The translations under genes and the position numbers were made by a program. Under the pieces are notes generated by a model that was not told the origin of the DNA, did no database searches, and saw only the letters and a program-made list of their open reading frames with translations. This document shows, piece after piece, positions 9,759-19,925 of a DNA stretch of 64,000 nucleotides (positions within the stretch are counted from its first letter, which is position 1; the number at the start of each line of letters is the position of its first letter). The stretch is from Dactylorhiza incarnata (lineage: Eukaryota; Streptophyta; Magnoliopsida; Asparagales; Orchidaceae): NCBI GenBank assembly GCA_033032865.1, contig JAWHQI010000148.1, forward strand, positions 5,475,501 through 5,539,500. Reading direction: 5' to 3'.

Positions 9759-11810
9759 TGTAACACCTCCCCTGCAATGATCATATAACATGGGTCCGGC
9801 CGGGACCCCACTACATATAACTGCCACAGCTTCAGTATTAAAAGATGATATTGACTACCCATTCTCAAAACTCAGACAACACAGCGGAAACAAACAGAAA
9901 ACACAGAGATTGTCCATACTACATAGGAGTCCAACTGGGCTTACGGCCATACAAAACCACAGTCCATATCACCAAACATTCAACACAAAGAGCGTCCCAA
10001 CAAAAGGGGACAGACAATAGTTTTACCTAAACTACCTCGGTATGCAAGCCGGTTACAACAAAATGTAATAATAAAAGTGCATGAAGACAGGGTAAACACT
10101 TCATGAGGCTTTAGGCATTTTTGGCCGGCGCGCTGGGTCCAGCCTGCGATTCTTGCCCTGCAACCAAATCACAAAGAGCGGTAAACGAGGGTCAGCTATG
10201 GCTGACCACAAACGGTGTAACAACATCCCTCCTCCCGGCCGTTCTAGCGGACCCCGGGGAACTACTTCACCCTGCAAGTCAGCACTTCGTATGCAAATGT
10301 ACATAAACGGAAAACAACATAAAAACAGGTATGAGTGTCACATACAACATCCACGTTTCTATGTTGAGCAGATAATAAAAAGGGGCCTATCAGTGCAGAA
10401 TGAATGCAAACCCGGGTTTCACCCAAGGCACCCTAAAGCGTATGAATCTATCACATCATCATACATCATCATCACATCACAAACACAAGGGTATTTATCG
10501 TTTCCCCGCAAGGGCATCATAACCCAAGGCCAAGAGCTCTCGCTGAGACCCACCTCGCCTGGCTCACCACGCCATCGGGCTTGTCTAACAGCTCACACGC
10601 TCGGGCCGCCAACAACACACCAAGACCGATACTAAGAATTCTGGCTAACCAAAACGTCCCAAGGCCCTGGACTTACTCTCGGGACAACGTCCACCGATTG
10701 ACTCGCCTGGCGACCATCAACGTACTCATCCGTAGCACATACATTCTCGTCAGTCAACAATCGAAGGGACTAATCTTGCCGGGACACTCTCCACACGTGA
10801 ATCTCAGTCTTCACGGGATAACCAGCCGACCACAAAGACCAATCGCGCCTTCGCACAACACTAGGCATCACAAGCCCCATATTCCGCACATTATTTCTCC
10901 GCCCTAAACCCAACGTTCGTTACCACATGAAGCTACAAGGGCATCATAATGACGAGTTCGCCGTAATCGGATTTCTAACAAAACCCCTAAAATGTGCGTA
11001 AATCAACATCACCGAATCGGACCAACGGCCACAAATCCGGCTTCACCCACAATGCCTAATCCGCTAACGGAGCGGATCTCTAGTGCAAATCATGTTGGGG
11101 ACGGACTCAATCAACCCGATGGTTCCTTTTGAACCAAGGCGACCCAGATCCCTCTCACTCGACGTATCCGGTGCCAAAATGCAGAAAATAAAGGGATGCC
11201 AAGCACGCATCCTAAAGACCGGGAGAAGAAATGTCGTTACCTTTTGAGATCTCCTCCTAGCCATGAGAAGCTTGCAAACCAACGGTGGAGAAGAAGCGCC
11301 TTGACGCCCTCTACGCGTTGCCGGTCTCGGATCGGCGATCGGAGCTCCGAAGCTCCAACAATGGCGGATCTCCCCTCTTCTTCCTCCTTGCCCCCTTCTC
11401 CTTTCTCCAACCTAAGAGAGAGAAAAGGCTTGAAAATATGAGGGATTATCCCCTCATCCAAGCCCTAAAGCCCCCCAGCGAAACATCTCAGCCGCTGTAT
11501 CAAATCCCGAATTATTTGATCGGTCAGATCGTCATCCCCGCACGATTTCGCGGAACAGAAATAAACAGGGCGCACGATCACAGGCGCACGATCACTGGTC
11601 GTGCGCGAAGAGGAGAATGGTCGTGCGATAAGCCGAGACAGAACTCCGATTCCTTGCAAGATACGCACGGTCACTAGCGCACGATCACTGGTCGTGCGTG
11701 AAGAGGCCAATGGTCGTGCGCATAGAACTGTTGTGGAATTTTTAGCCTATCCCGAGCGCAGCATTACCACTCCGCCTACCTCGCTGAACTACGATTTTTG
11801 GGGTGTTACA
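9759..11810 (-). repeat. D 3' LTR
   Basis: Begins TGTAACACCTCCCC on plus and ends GGGGTGTTACA. Matches 16661-18712 throughout at equal length. It contains a second version of the CGCACGA/TCGTGCG palindrome array at 11539-11722, that is 88-271 bases from the LTR 5' end in the element's own orientation. Open frames within it (for example 10153-10635) are duplicated in both LTRs, have no recognisable domains and are not annotated as genes. Confidence 0.95.
11539..11722 (-). promoter_or_regulatory. CpG palindrome array in D LTR, homologous to that in A
   Basis: Contains CGCACGATCACTGGTCGTGCG twice in nearly this form, plus single CGCACGA and TCGTGCG words, and the phrase CCGAGACAGAACTC, which also follows the array units in element A. 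The partner array in the other LTR is 18441-18624. D is a full chromovirus unrelated in coding sequence to A, so the shared module is unexpected. Confidence 0.8.
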
Positions 11811-11826
11811 ACTCCACCCCCCTTAA
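11811..11826 (-). promoter_or_regulatory. Polypurine tract of D
   Basis: Minus strand reads AAGGGGGGTGGAGT immediately before the 3' LTR. This is the plus-strand primer typical of Tekay/Del elements. Confidence 0.85.
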
Positions 11827-11854
11827 AAGAATTTCGTCCTCGAAATTTCAGAAT

Positions 11855-12346
11855 TTAAACAGGAAATTCACAACGCATACCTGGAGCGAAAAGTTCCGGG
11901 AAATCCTCCCGCATCGCTTGCTCACGCTCCCAAGAGAATTCGTCTCGCCCGCAGTTATCCCATCGCACCTTTACAAGTTTGACTTGCTTGTTATGCAACT
12001 GCCGGACTTCTGAATCCTCCACGCACACCGGGCGAACCCTCGCCCCCAAGTCCTCCATCACCGGCACCGCCGCCGCTTCGACCACGACGCTCGGCTCTAC
12101 CAAAGCTTTCCTCAGCACGGAGACATGGAAAACATCATGTAATCCACTCAACTCTGCGGACAACGCCAAACGATAGGCTGCTTCGCCTATACGCTCCGTA
12201 ACCTCGAACGGACCCAAATATCTCGGACTCAACTTCTTGAGTCGCCGCACCCACGAAACACCCTTGAACGGCTTGATCTTCAAGTAGACCATGTCGCCCA
12301 CTGCGAACTCCACATTTCTGTGACGCGCATTAAAATACTTCGCTTG
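11855..12346 (-). pseudogene. D integrase C-terminus with chromodomain-like tail
   Basis: The frame contains FAVGDMVYLKIKPFKG, LSPRYLGPFEV and LSGLHDVFHVS, the GPY/F module of chromoviral integrases. This is followed by a VKLVKVRWDNCGRDEFSWERE segment near 11920-11980 that matches the group II chromodomain of Tekay/Del, thought to steer integration to marked chromatin. It is in the same frame as 12347-12610 but separated from it by a TGA at 12349-12347 (one C-to-T change from CGA). The stop codon at the end (11857-11855) looks natural. Confidence 0.88.
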
Positions 12347-12737
12347 TCAATCCTGAGCAACCTTCATGCGCTCCTGAATCGTCCGCACAATCTCGCAAGC
12401 ATCTTCCACCACTTGCTTTCCCAAAATCTTAGTGTCTCCCACCTCTGCCCAAGACATCAGCATTCGACACTTCCTTCCATACAAAGCTTCGTATGGCGCC
12501 ATCTTGATACTCGCCTGGAAGCTATTATTATAGGCGAACTCCACCATGAAAAGGTGGTCTTCCCAACCTTTGCCAAAGTCGAGAGCACACATCCTCAACA
12601 TGTCTTCCAACGTACGGTTCGTTCACTCCGTCTGACCATCGGTCTGCGGATGGAACGCGGTACTAAACTTGAGCTTCGTGTCTAGACTTTTCTGCACTAA
12701 TCTCTAGTCCTTCGAGGTGAATCGCCCATCGCGATCA
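12347..12737 (-). pseudogene. D integrase core, second half
   Basis: On the minus strand, upstream of 12610, the frame shows IVSDRDGRF (second catalytic Asp) and HPQTDGQTE (catalytic Glu region), then a TGA at 12625-12623 where CGA is expected. The open part reads LEDMLRMCALDFGKGWEDHL and AYNNSFQASIKMAPYEALYG, standard chromoviral integrase. It is one frame off from the upstream pol ORF. Confidence 0.88.
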
Positions 12738-15272
12738 CTAACGATGCTCTTCAGGATCCCGTGCAACCGCACAATCCACGAGCTTCTCCACGCCATCGCC
12801 CTTCTGATTCGGAATGAAGTGGGCCACCTTCGTCAGGCGATCCACTATCACCCAAATCGCATCGTTACCCTGCTGCGATCGAGGCAAACCATGCACAAAA
12901 TCCATAGAGATTTCATCAAATTTCCATTCGGGGATGGGAAGAGGCTTCAAGAACCCGCCGGGCCTTTGGCACTCAGCCTTCACCAAGGCACAAGTCTGAC
13001 ATCGGCTCACGTACTCAACTACATCCCGCTTCATCCCAGGCCACCAGAAAGATTTCTTCAAATCCGCGTACATCTTTGTACTTCCTGGATGAACGGAGTA
13101 CTTCGTAAAGTGAGCTTCAAACATCAACTCCTCGCGAAGCTTGCCGAAGCGCGGAACACAGATCCTTCCGTCTCTCCTCAGAATTCCACCAACCATCTCC
13201 AAAGCAGTGCCTTCGCTTTGCTGAGCCTCCAACACCAACTGTTGGCACTCCTCGTCCGCACTGGTCGCCTCTCGGATTCGATCCATTACATCACACTGCA
13301 TTTCAATCCAGTTCAAACGAGCTACGCTAGACTCACCCCTAGCCACACAAGAAATGTCAAGGGACTCCAAGTCTCGAATCAAACGCTCGTTATGCGCCTC
13401 CATCCAATTACCTTGCCCGGAGTACTTCCTACTCAAAGCATCTGCCACCAGGTTGGCTTTACCTGGCGTATATTGAATCTCCACGTCGTAGTCCCCAAGG
13501 AACTCGACCCACCTACGCTGCCGCATATTCAGGTCCTTTTGGTCTAGAAGATACCTCAAGCTTTTGTGATCTGTGAAGATCTCCACCTTCGCACCATAAA
13601 TGTAGTGTCGCCACAACTTTAGCGCAAAGATTACCGCCGCCAACTCCAGATCGTGGACGGGATAATTCTTCTCATGAGTCTTTAACTGCCTTGACCCATA
13701 AGCGATCACCTTGCCGTGCTGCACCAGCACGCAACCCAACCCGCAACCTGACGCGTCGCTGAAAATCTGAAATCCTTCCGTCCCACTAGGAAGACTAAGG
13801 ATTGGAGCAGACATCAATCTTTCCTTCAGATTCTCAAATGCACGGGCACACTCCGGTGTCCATACGAACTTCTGGTCCTTGTGAGTGAGAGTGGTGAGGG
13901 GCAACGCCATCCGCGAAAAGTTCTCCACGAACCTTCTGTAATAACCGGCTAGTCCAAGGAAACTCCGGACTTCCGCCACGGTTCTCAAAACAGGCCAATC
14001 TCTAATGGCTTCGATCTTCGCTGGATCTACCGCCACCCCGTCTCCACTAATTACGTGACCCAAGAATGTTATCTTCTCGATCCAAAATTCGCATTTTGAG
14101 AACTTAGCATAAAGCTGATTCTCCCTTAGAGTCTGCAATACTTGCCTCAAGTGAGACTCATGCTCTGCCTCCGATTTTGAATACACCAAAATGTCATCAA
14201 TAAACACCACCACGAACGAATCTAAGAACGGGCGAAAAACCCTGTTCATCAAATCTATGAACACAGATGGCGCGTTCGTCAGTCCGAACGGCATCACCGA
14301 AAACTCGTAGTGTCCATACCGAGTCCCAAACGCTGTCTTGGCAACGTCCTCTTCTCGAATCTTCAATTGGTAGTACCCCGATTTCAAATCCAACTTGGAG
14401 TACACCACCGACCCCACTAACTGGTCGAACAAATCATCGATTAGGGGAATCGGATATTTATTCTTAACGGTCAATTTATTTAATTCACGATAATCGATAC
14501 ACAACCGCATACTTCCGTCTTTCTTCTTCACAAACAATACCGGCGCGCTCCACGGCGAAGAGCTGGGCCTAATGTACCCTTGCTCTAACAACTCCTGCAA
14601 CTGAACCTTTAGCTCGTCTAGTTCCTTCGGTGCCATCCTAAATGGAGGACGCGCCACCGGCCTCGCACCCGGTACCAACTCTATCGAGAAATCAATTTCA
14701 CGCTGAGGAGGTGCTCCCGGAAGCTCCTCGGGGAATACATCCTCAAATTCTTTCACCACCGGGACTTCTCTAATAGCCAACTTTGTGGAGTGAGTCTCCA
14801 ACAAAGCTAAGAACGCCTCGCCTCCTTGGTTTACCGCACGCCTCATTTGCATAGCGGAAATCAGGGAGCAAGCCACTCCGCTTAGGCCTTCAAACTTGAC
14901 CTCTGCTCTACCTTCACCTCTCAGGGTTACCACCTTCAACTGGCAGTCGATACTAGCTTGCTGCTCCGCAAGCCAGTCCATTCCCAAGATAACATCGAAT
15001 TCGGCTAGTGGTAGAATCGCTGCTACTAACACGAAATCACAATCGCCAATTTGCATCACAATGCGTCCCTTCCTCATGGTAGTCATGAAAGACCCATTCG
15101 GCATACGCACACTCAACTCCCCTTCTGCCACTACGGACTCAGCACCAATCTTCTGGATAAAACTTTCCGCAAGAAAAGAGTGTGACGCCCCCGTGTCGAA
15201 CAACACTCGGGAGGGGTAGCCCGAAACTAGCACGAAACCTAACCACGTGCAAAACAACATGAAAGGCCGCAA
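12738..15272 (-). CDS. D polyprotein: protease, RT, RNase H, integrase N-terminal part (frameshifted at end)
   Basis: The 844-codon frame shows a protease active site at Asp26 ([10 protein letters not shown]), and RT from about residue 205 with [28 protein letters not shown] and FIDD at 357-360. RNase H follows with Asp506, Glu543 and Asp568, then the integrase HHCC zinc finger (about 700-745) and first catalytic Asp in SMDFVHGLP. The first ~14 residues are probably intron sequence; the real reading enters from gag through a splice. The final 11 codons are out of frame: an indel near 12774-12790 shifts the reading away from the conserved integrase core, which resumes in another frame. All upstream catalytic residues are intact, so damage is recent. 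Lineage: Tekay/Del. Confidence 0.9.
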   Translation of the reverse strand: MRPFMLFCTWLGFVLVSGYPSRVLFDTGASHSFLAESFIQKIGAESVVAEGELSVRMPNGSFMTTMRKGRIVMQIGDCDFVLVAAILPLAEFDVILGMDWLAEQQASIDCQLKVVTLRGEGRAEVKFEGLSGVACSLISAMQMRRAVNQGGEAFLALLETHSTKLAIREVPVVKEFEDVFPEELPGAPPQREIDFSIELVPGARPVARPPFRMAPKELDELKVQLQELLEQGYIRPSSSPWSAPVLFVKKKDGSMRLCIDYRELNKLTVKNKYPIPLIDDLFDQLVGSVVYSKLDLKSGYYQLKIREEDVAKTAFGTRYGHYEFSVMPFGLTNAPSVFIDLMNRVFRPFLDSFVVVFIDDILVYSKSEAEHESHLRQVLQTLRENQLYAKFSKCEFWIEKITFLGHVISGDGVAVDPAKIEAIRDWPVLRTVAEVRSFLGLAGYYRRFVENFSRMALPLTTLTHKDQKFVWTPECARAFENLKERLMSAPILSLPSGTEGFQIFSDASGCGLGCVLVQHGKVIAYGSRQLKTHEKNYPVHDLELAAVIFALKLWRHYIYGAKVEIFTDHKSLRYLLDQKDLNMRQRRWVEFLGDYDVEIQYTPGKANLVADALSRKYSGQGNWMEAHNERLIRDLESLDISCVARGESSVARLNWIEMQCDVMDRIREATSADEECQQLVLEAQQSEGTALEMVGGILRRDGRICVPRFGKLREELMFEAHFTKYSVHPGSTKMYADLKKSFWWPGMKRDVVEYVSRCQTCALVKAECQRPGGFLKPLPIPEWKFDEISMDFVHGLPRSQQGNDAIWVIVDRLTKVAHFIPNQKGDGVEKLVDCAVARDPEEHR

Positions 15273-15311
15273 CCTACATTATAGTAATAACGAAACTTAA
15301 GCCTTTCGTAC
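15239..15311 (-). other. Putative 73-nt GT-AG intron between gag and protease in D
   Basis: On the minus strand the interval begins GTACGA after an exon ending GACAG and ends GTGGTTAG before GTTTCGTGC. It is T-rich (for example CATGTTGTTTTGC near the 3' side) and contains the stop that closes the gag frame at 15274. Removing exactly these bases joins the gag frame (codon starting at 15321) to the protease frame (codon at 15236) in phase, and produces the usual VVTG...[13 protein letters not shown] spacing of Tekay elements. The length is near the minimum for plant introns. No splice data are available here. Confidence 0.6.
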
Positions 15312-16422
15312 CTGTCACCACATCGGGTTGACGTATCGCTTCCTGTTGCCCAAGATTATAGGCTCTAGGCTGCACTGGAGGGAACCGCGAAGCACTCGAC
15401 TCTGCCGCTTTCCCCTTCTCTGCAACACTGGGACCCGAACGCACTGATTGTTCTTGTCTCGGCTCTGGCCCAGCTCCGCCCTCGGTACAAAAACGACTAA
15501 TGTGACCCACCTTGCCACACTAGTAACAAGTAACCAGACCTTTGGAACGGAAATCTTCCGAAGGTGCACCACTTCTCTCCCCAGGCCTATTAGGATGGGG
15601 CTTCTTCTTCCATCGGCTACCCTCGGACTTCCACTGGGGCTGAGACTGAGAAGGCTTTCCTTCTCCTTGCCTTGCCGCAACACCCTTTCGCCGCTGAGTT
15701 CGCTCCAAGTCGCTCTCCAGCGTGCGAGCGGCTTCGACCAACTCATTGAATCCCGCATTCTTCAAGGCTATGAGTGGTTGCCTTAAATTTTCCATCAACC
15801 CTTGATAAAAGAGGTTGTCTCTCTCTTCATCATCTGCCATAGTCGTACCCGCATAACGACCCAACCGAGTGAACTCTTCCTGATATTCATGCACTGTCTT
15901 CTCCCGCTGCGCCAAATGCAGAAACTGCTGCTGTAGTGCTAACCTTGTTGAAGCCGGAATGTAACGCTTTAGGAAAGCATTTCCGAACTCCTCCATGGAC
16001 GGAACACGCCCAACAAAATGTCGACCGTTATGGTTCACCCACCACAACTTCGCATCGCCCTCTAACATGAAGCTCGCAAAGTGAGACTGCCTCTCAGCTG
16101 GGGTCTCAGCTGCCTTCAAGAGCTCCTGGATCCTCGAAAGCCAATCCTCGGCATCCGTTGGAGTGCCCACTCCCTTGAATGTCGGAGGGTGGAAACTCAA
16201 GAAATACTTCATGAATCGATCACCCATCGGAATAGCTCTCTCCGCTAAAGGCTCTGCTTGCCTTACTTCGACCTCCGGTGTATCCGGCGTAGCCGCCGGA
16301 GTAACAGGAGTCGCAACTTGCACTACCGGCGTAGTAACCCGTGGCATTGCTCCAGCTTGAACCGCTACCATTGCCTCCGCTAGCATGCAACAGAAATCAG
16401 CCAGGTACATGCCCACATTCAT
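15274..16422 (-). pseudogene. D gag with broken zinc knuckle
   Basis: The frame opens at 16422 and carries the retrotransposon Gag region with FHPPTFKG (about residues 78-84), EGDAKLWW (121-128), FLKRYIP and VHEYQEEFTRLGRYA, a basic linker, then the knuckle CY[stop]CGKVGHISRFC. The stop is TAG at 15522-15520; CAG is the likely ancestor. Past it the same frame stays open to 15274. Upstream, a plausible start (MRGRRGGKRS, near 16490) lies in a neighbouring frame, so a one-base shift probably separates the true N-terminus. Gag would form the particle and package RNA. Confidence 0.85.
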
Positions 16423-16640
16423 GAGGCCTAGAGCAGTAGCACTGCTCCCCGAAGGCTCCTCTTGCCTCCTCGACGTCCCCGCATCGTCGCCAACGTCCTA
16501 GCATAAGTAAGGAAAAATAAAAGCTCATCAGGATCTAAACGCAAGACTCGAACGCAGGGATACTCATGATCCCGCACAATACTCCTATGTGGACAATCTC
16601 TTACGTGATCCAAAAACACTAGACCTCGCAAGAATACTCA

Positions 16641-16657
16641 ACCTGGCTCTGCTACCA
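16641..16657 (-). promoter_or_regulatory. Primer-binding site of D (initiator tRNA-Met)
   Basis: The plus strand reads ACCTGGCTCTGCTACCA, which equals the 3' end of plant initiator tRNA-Met (CTCTGATACCA) with a single mismatch. It lies three bases from the 5' LTR boundary. This is the usual primer for chromoviruses. Confidence 0.88.
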
Positions 16658-16660
16658 AAT

Positions 16661-18712
16661 TGTAACACCTCCCCTGCAATGATCATATAACATGGGTCCG
16701 GCCGGGACCCCACTACATATAACCGCCACAGCTTCAGTATTAAAAGATGATATTGACTACCCATTCTCAAAACTCAGACAACACAGCGGAAACAAACAGA
16801 AAACACAGAGATTGTCCATACTACATAGGAGTCCAACTGGCCTTAAGGCCATACTAAACCACAGTCCACATCACCAAACATTCAACACAAAGAGCATCCC
16901 AACAAAAGGGGACAGACAATAGTTTTACCTAAACTACCTCGGCATGCAAGCCGGTTACAACAAAATGTAATAATAAAAGTGCATGAAGACAGGGTAAATA
17001 CTTCATGAGGCTTTAGGCCTTTTTGGCCGGCGCGCTGGGTCCAGCCTGCGATTCTTGCCCTGCAACCAAATCACAAAGAGCGGTAAATGAGGGTCAGCTA
17101 TGGCTGACCACAAACGGTGTAACAACATCCCTCCTCCCGGCCGTCCTAGCGGACCCCGGGGAACTACTTCACCCTGCAAGTCAGCACTTCGTATGCAAAT
17201 GTACATAAACAGAAAACAGCATAAAAACAGGTATGAGTGTCACATACAGCATCCACGTTTCTATGTTGAGCAGATAATAAAAAGGGGCCTATCAGTGCAG
17301 AATGAATGCAAACCCGGGTTTCACCCAAGGCAACCTAAAGCGTATGAATCTATCACATCATCATACATCATCATCACATCACAAACACAAGGGTACTTAT
17401 CGTTTCCCCGCAAGGGCATCATAACCCAAGGCCAAGAGCTCTCGTTGAGACCCACCTCGCCTGGCTCACCACGCCATCGGGCTTGTCTAACAGCTCACAC
17501 GCTCGGGCCGCCAACAACACACCAAGACCGATACTAAGAATTCTGGCTAACCAAAACGTCCCAAGGCCCTGGACTTACTCTCGGGACAACGTCCACCGAT
17601 TGCCTAGACTGGCGACCGTCAACGGACTCATCCGTAGCACAGACATTCTCGTCAGTCAACAATCGAAGGGACTAATCTTGCCGGGACACTCTCCACACGT
17701 GAATCTCAGTCTTCACGGGATAGCCAGCCGACCACAAAGACCAATCGCGCCTTCGCACAACACTAGGCATCACAATCCCCATATTCCGCACATTATTTCT
17801 CCGCCCTAAACCCAACGTTCGTTACCACACGAAGCTACAAGGGCATCACAACGACGAGTTCGCCGTAATCGGATTTCTAACAAAACCCTTAAAATGCGCG
17901 TAAATCAACATCACCGAATCGGACCAACGGCCACAAATCCGGCTTCACCCACAATGCCTAATCTGCTAACGGAGCGGATCTCTAGTGCAAATCATGTCGG
18001 GGACGGACTCAATCAACCCGATGGTTCCTTTTGAACCAAGGCGACCCGGATCCCTCTCACTCGACGTATCCGGTGCCAAAATGCAGAAAATATAGGGATG
18101 CCAAGCACGCATCCTAAAGACCGGGATGAGAAATGTCGTTACCTTTTGAGATCTCCTCCTAGCCATGAGAAGCTTGCAAACCAACGGTGGAGAAGAAGCG
18201 CCTTGACGCCCTCTACGCGTTGCCGGTCTCGGATCGGCGATCGGAGCTCCGAAGCTCCAACAATGGCGGATCTCCCCTCTTCTTCCTCCTTGCCCCCTTC
18301 TCCTTTCTCCAACCTAAGAGAGAGAAAAGGCTTGAAAATATGAGGGATTAACCCCTCATCCAAGCCCTAAAGCCCCCCAGCGAAACATCTCAGGTGCTGG
18401 ATCAAATCCCGAATTATTTGATCAGTCGGATCGTCATCCCCGCACGATTTCGCGGAACAGAAATAAACAGGGCGCACGATCACAGGCACACGATCACTGG
18501 TCGTGCGCGAAGAGGAGAATGGTCGTGCGATAAGCCGAGACAGAACTCCGAATCCTTGCGAGATACGCACGGTCACTAGCGCGCGATCACTGGTTGTGCG
18601 CGAAGAGGCCAATGGTCGTGCGCATAGAACTGTTGTGGAATTTTTAGCCTATCCCGAGCGCAGCATTACCACTCCGCCTACCTCGCTGAACTACGATTTT
18701 TGGGGTGTTACA
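16661..18712 (-). repeat. D 5' LTR
   Basis: Equal in length to 9759-11810 with the same termini. The CGCACGA/TCGTGCG array recurs at 18441-18624. Its outer edge at 18712 borders the GGAGC duplication and element A's interrupted ORF. Confidence 0.95.
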
Positions 18713-19704
18713 GGAGCTTCCTCAACGGAGGGCTAGTCAACCTCCTCACATGAGAGGATGCTCTCATCATTGACTTGAGCATTAAGCTCCAAGTCCTCCT
18801 GGGGTACCTATGAAGACTCAACCTGCATAGGCTCGGATGAAGAGGGGAGATCGAGAAATAAACAAGACGAAGAACATAAATAATCAAAAATCGGGGGAGT
18901 GGTTCCGGACTCACTCCCGTCAGGTTGGGTTAGTAAAATAATGTTTGCATTGTCATCAATGCTACAAGATTCGGCGGGATCAATAGTGGCCAAGCTAGAG
19001 ATTTGGACTTCCTCCACCGGTGCTGAGGAAAACTCCTCTTCACCTGGAAGGTTGTCCTCCTCCATAGGAACAGGCATGACACTAAAGTCACCAGCCTCCT
19101 CTCGCGACACATCATCAACAATGTCATTAGAGACGAGTGTAGTATGCACAACAGGGGGAGGAGTAGTGCTCGGATAAAAGTCGAGCACCGATTCCTCACA
19201 AAGAATCGAATCCACTAGAGGTGGTGGATGCACATGGAGAATAGGCTCAGCAATGTCGGTGCATAGATCAGCCGCACATCCGGTGACCATGTCCATGTCA
19301 TACCCTTCAAGATGTGAAGGTGACAAAGACACATAACTGGATGTTGAAGGTGTGCCGCCAGAGTTAGGAGTTGGGACGATCCGGATATCTGGCTCGTCGT
19401 CCTCATCCAATTGGCGAAGATACTCGGCACAGTCCTTCAAGACATGATCAGTTCTCCGACAAAACCGGCACTGCCTTGCGGGCTTCTTTGGCACAGCGGG
19501 GGCTGAAGCCGAAAAGAAGTATGATGGTAAAGGCTCAGCAGAGTAGCCATAAGACTTGCGCGCACCATATGGAGTACCAGATGAAGTCGGTGCTCCATAT
19601 GCTGGGCTATAAGAATTATGCCTACTATTCTCTGTAGGGCATTCATCACTAGAGTGGGAGGTATCTCTACACCAACAGCAACGGATATTGAGATGTGCCC
19701 ACAT
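18713..19704 (-). pseudogene. A zinc-knuckle ORF, N-terminal and middle part
   Basis: The open frame starts at 19704 with MWAHLNIRC, carries two C-X2-C-X4-H-X4-C knuckles (CCWCRDTSHSSDEC and CRFCRRTDHVLKDC), a Tyr/Ser/Pro-rich linker between them, then a long acidic, Pro-rich tail. It stops at 18808, and homology to C continues to 18713, where D is inserted, with another stop near 18748. It corresponds to the protein described for C (36699-37835). No capsid-like or enzymatic domain is visible. Confidence 0.85.
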
Positions 19705-19901
19705 AGTGTGGAGATAAAACGATTCAAAAAAAAATGCTATTGTGCAAAATACTACACCTAACAGAAATTACTAAAGCAACCTAATAAAAAAAACAAGAAA
19801 AAGGGATAAAAAGAACAAAAATAAAATAAAAGATGCAATTTACAAATGGAATGGCTTCTCTCTCAGATTCTCCCTCTAAAAAAAAACTCACACGACTGTG
19901 T

Positions 19902-19919
19902 TCCCCGGCAACGGCGCCA
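19902..19919 (-). promoter_or_regulatory. Primer-binding site of A (tRNA-Asp)
   Basis: The plus strand reads TCCCCGGCAACGGCGCCA, an exact 18-base match, including CCA, to the 3' end of plant tRNA-Asp(GUC) as I recall it. Six bases (AAAACT) separate it from the LTR. Athila-type elements use the same primer, which hints at the helper family. Confidence 0.9.
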
Positions 19920-19925
19920 AAAACT

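Larger units (their letters stand above)
9759..18712 (-). mobile_element. Element D: Tekay/Del-type chromovirus with 2052-bp LTRs
   Basis: Two LTRs of exactly 2052 bp (9759-11810 and 16661-18712) start and end TGTAACA...TGTTACA and are flanked by GGAGC (9754-9758, 18713-18717). Inside, in minus-strand order, are an initiator-tRNA primer site, gag, a likely intron, protease-RT-RNase H-integrase, a chromodomain-like tail and a polypurine tract. The LTR pair differs at only a small number of positions by eye, so insertion is recent relative to its surroundings. Pol is disabled by a frameshift and stops. It interrupts the ORF of element A. Confidence 0.96.

Noticed and set aside
10153..10635. 160-codon frame (and its copy at 17100-17537)
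   Set aside because: It lies inside D's LTRs, antisense to D, with low-complexity composition and no recognisable domain.
12717..13547. 276-codon plus-strand frame
   Set aside because: It is the shadow of D's pol on the opposite strand; the minus-strand reading has RT, RNase H and integrase motifs.
12738..16422. Endogenous pararetrovirus instead of a retrotransposon
   Set aside because: Integrase, long terminal repeats, target duplications and a tRNA-Met primer site in LTR context are all present; no movement protein or coat domain is seen.
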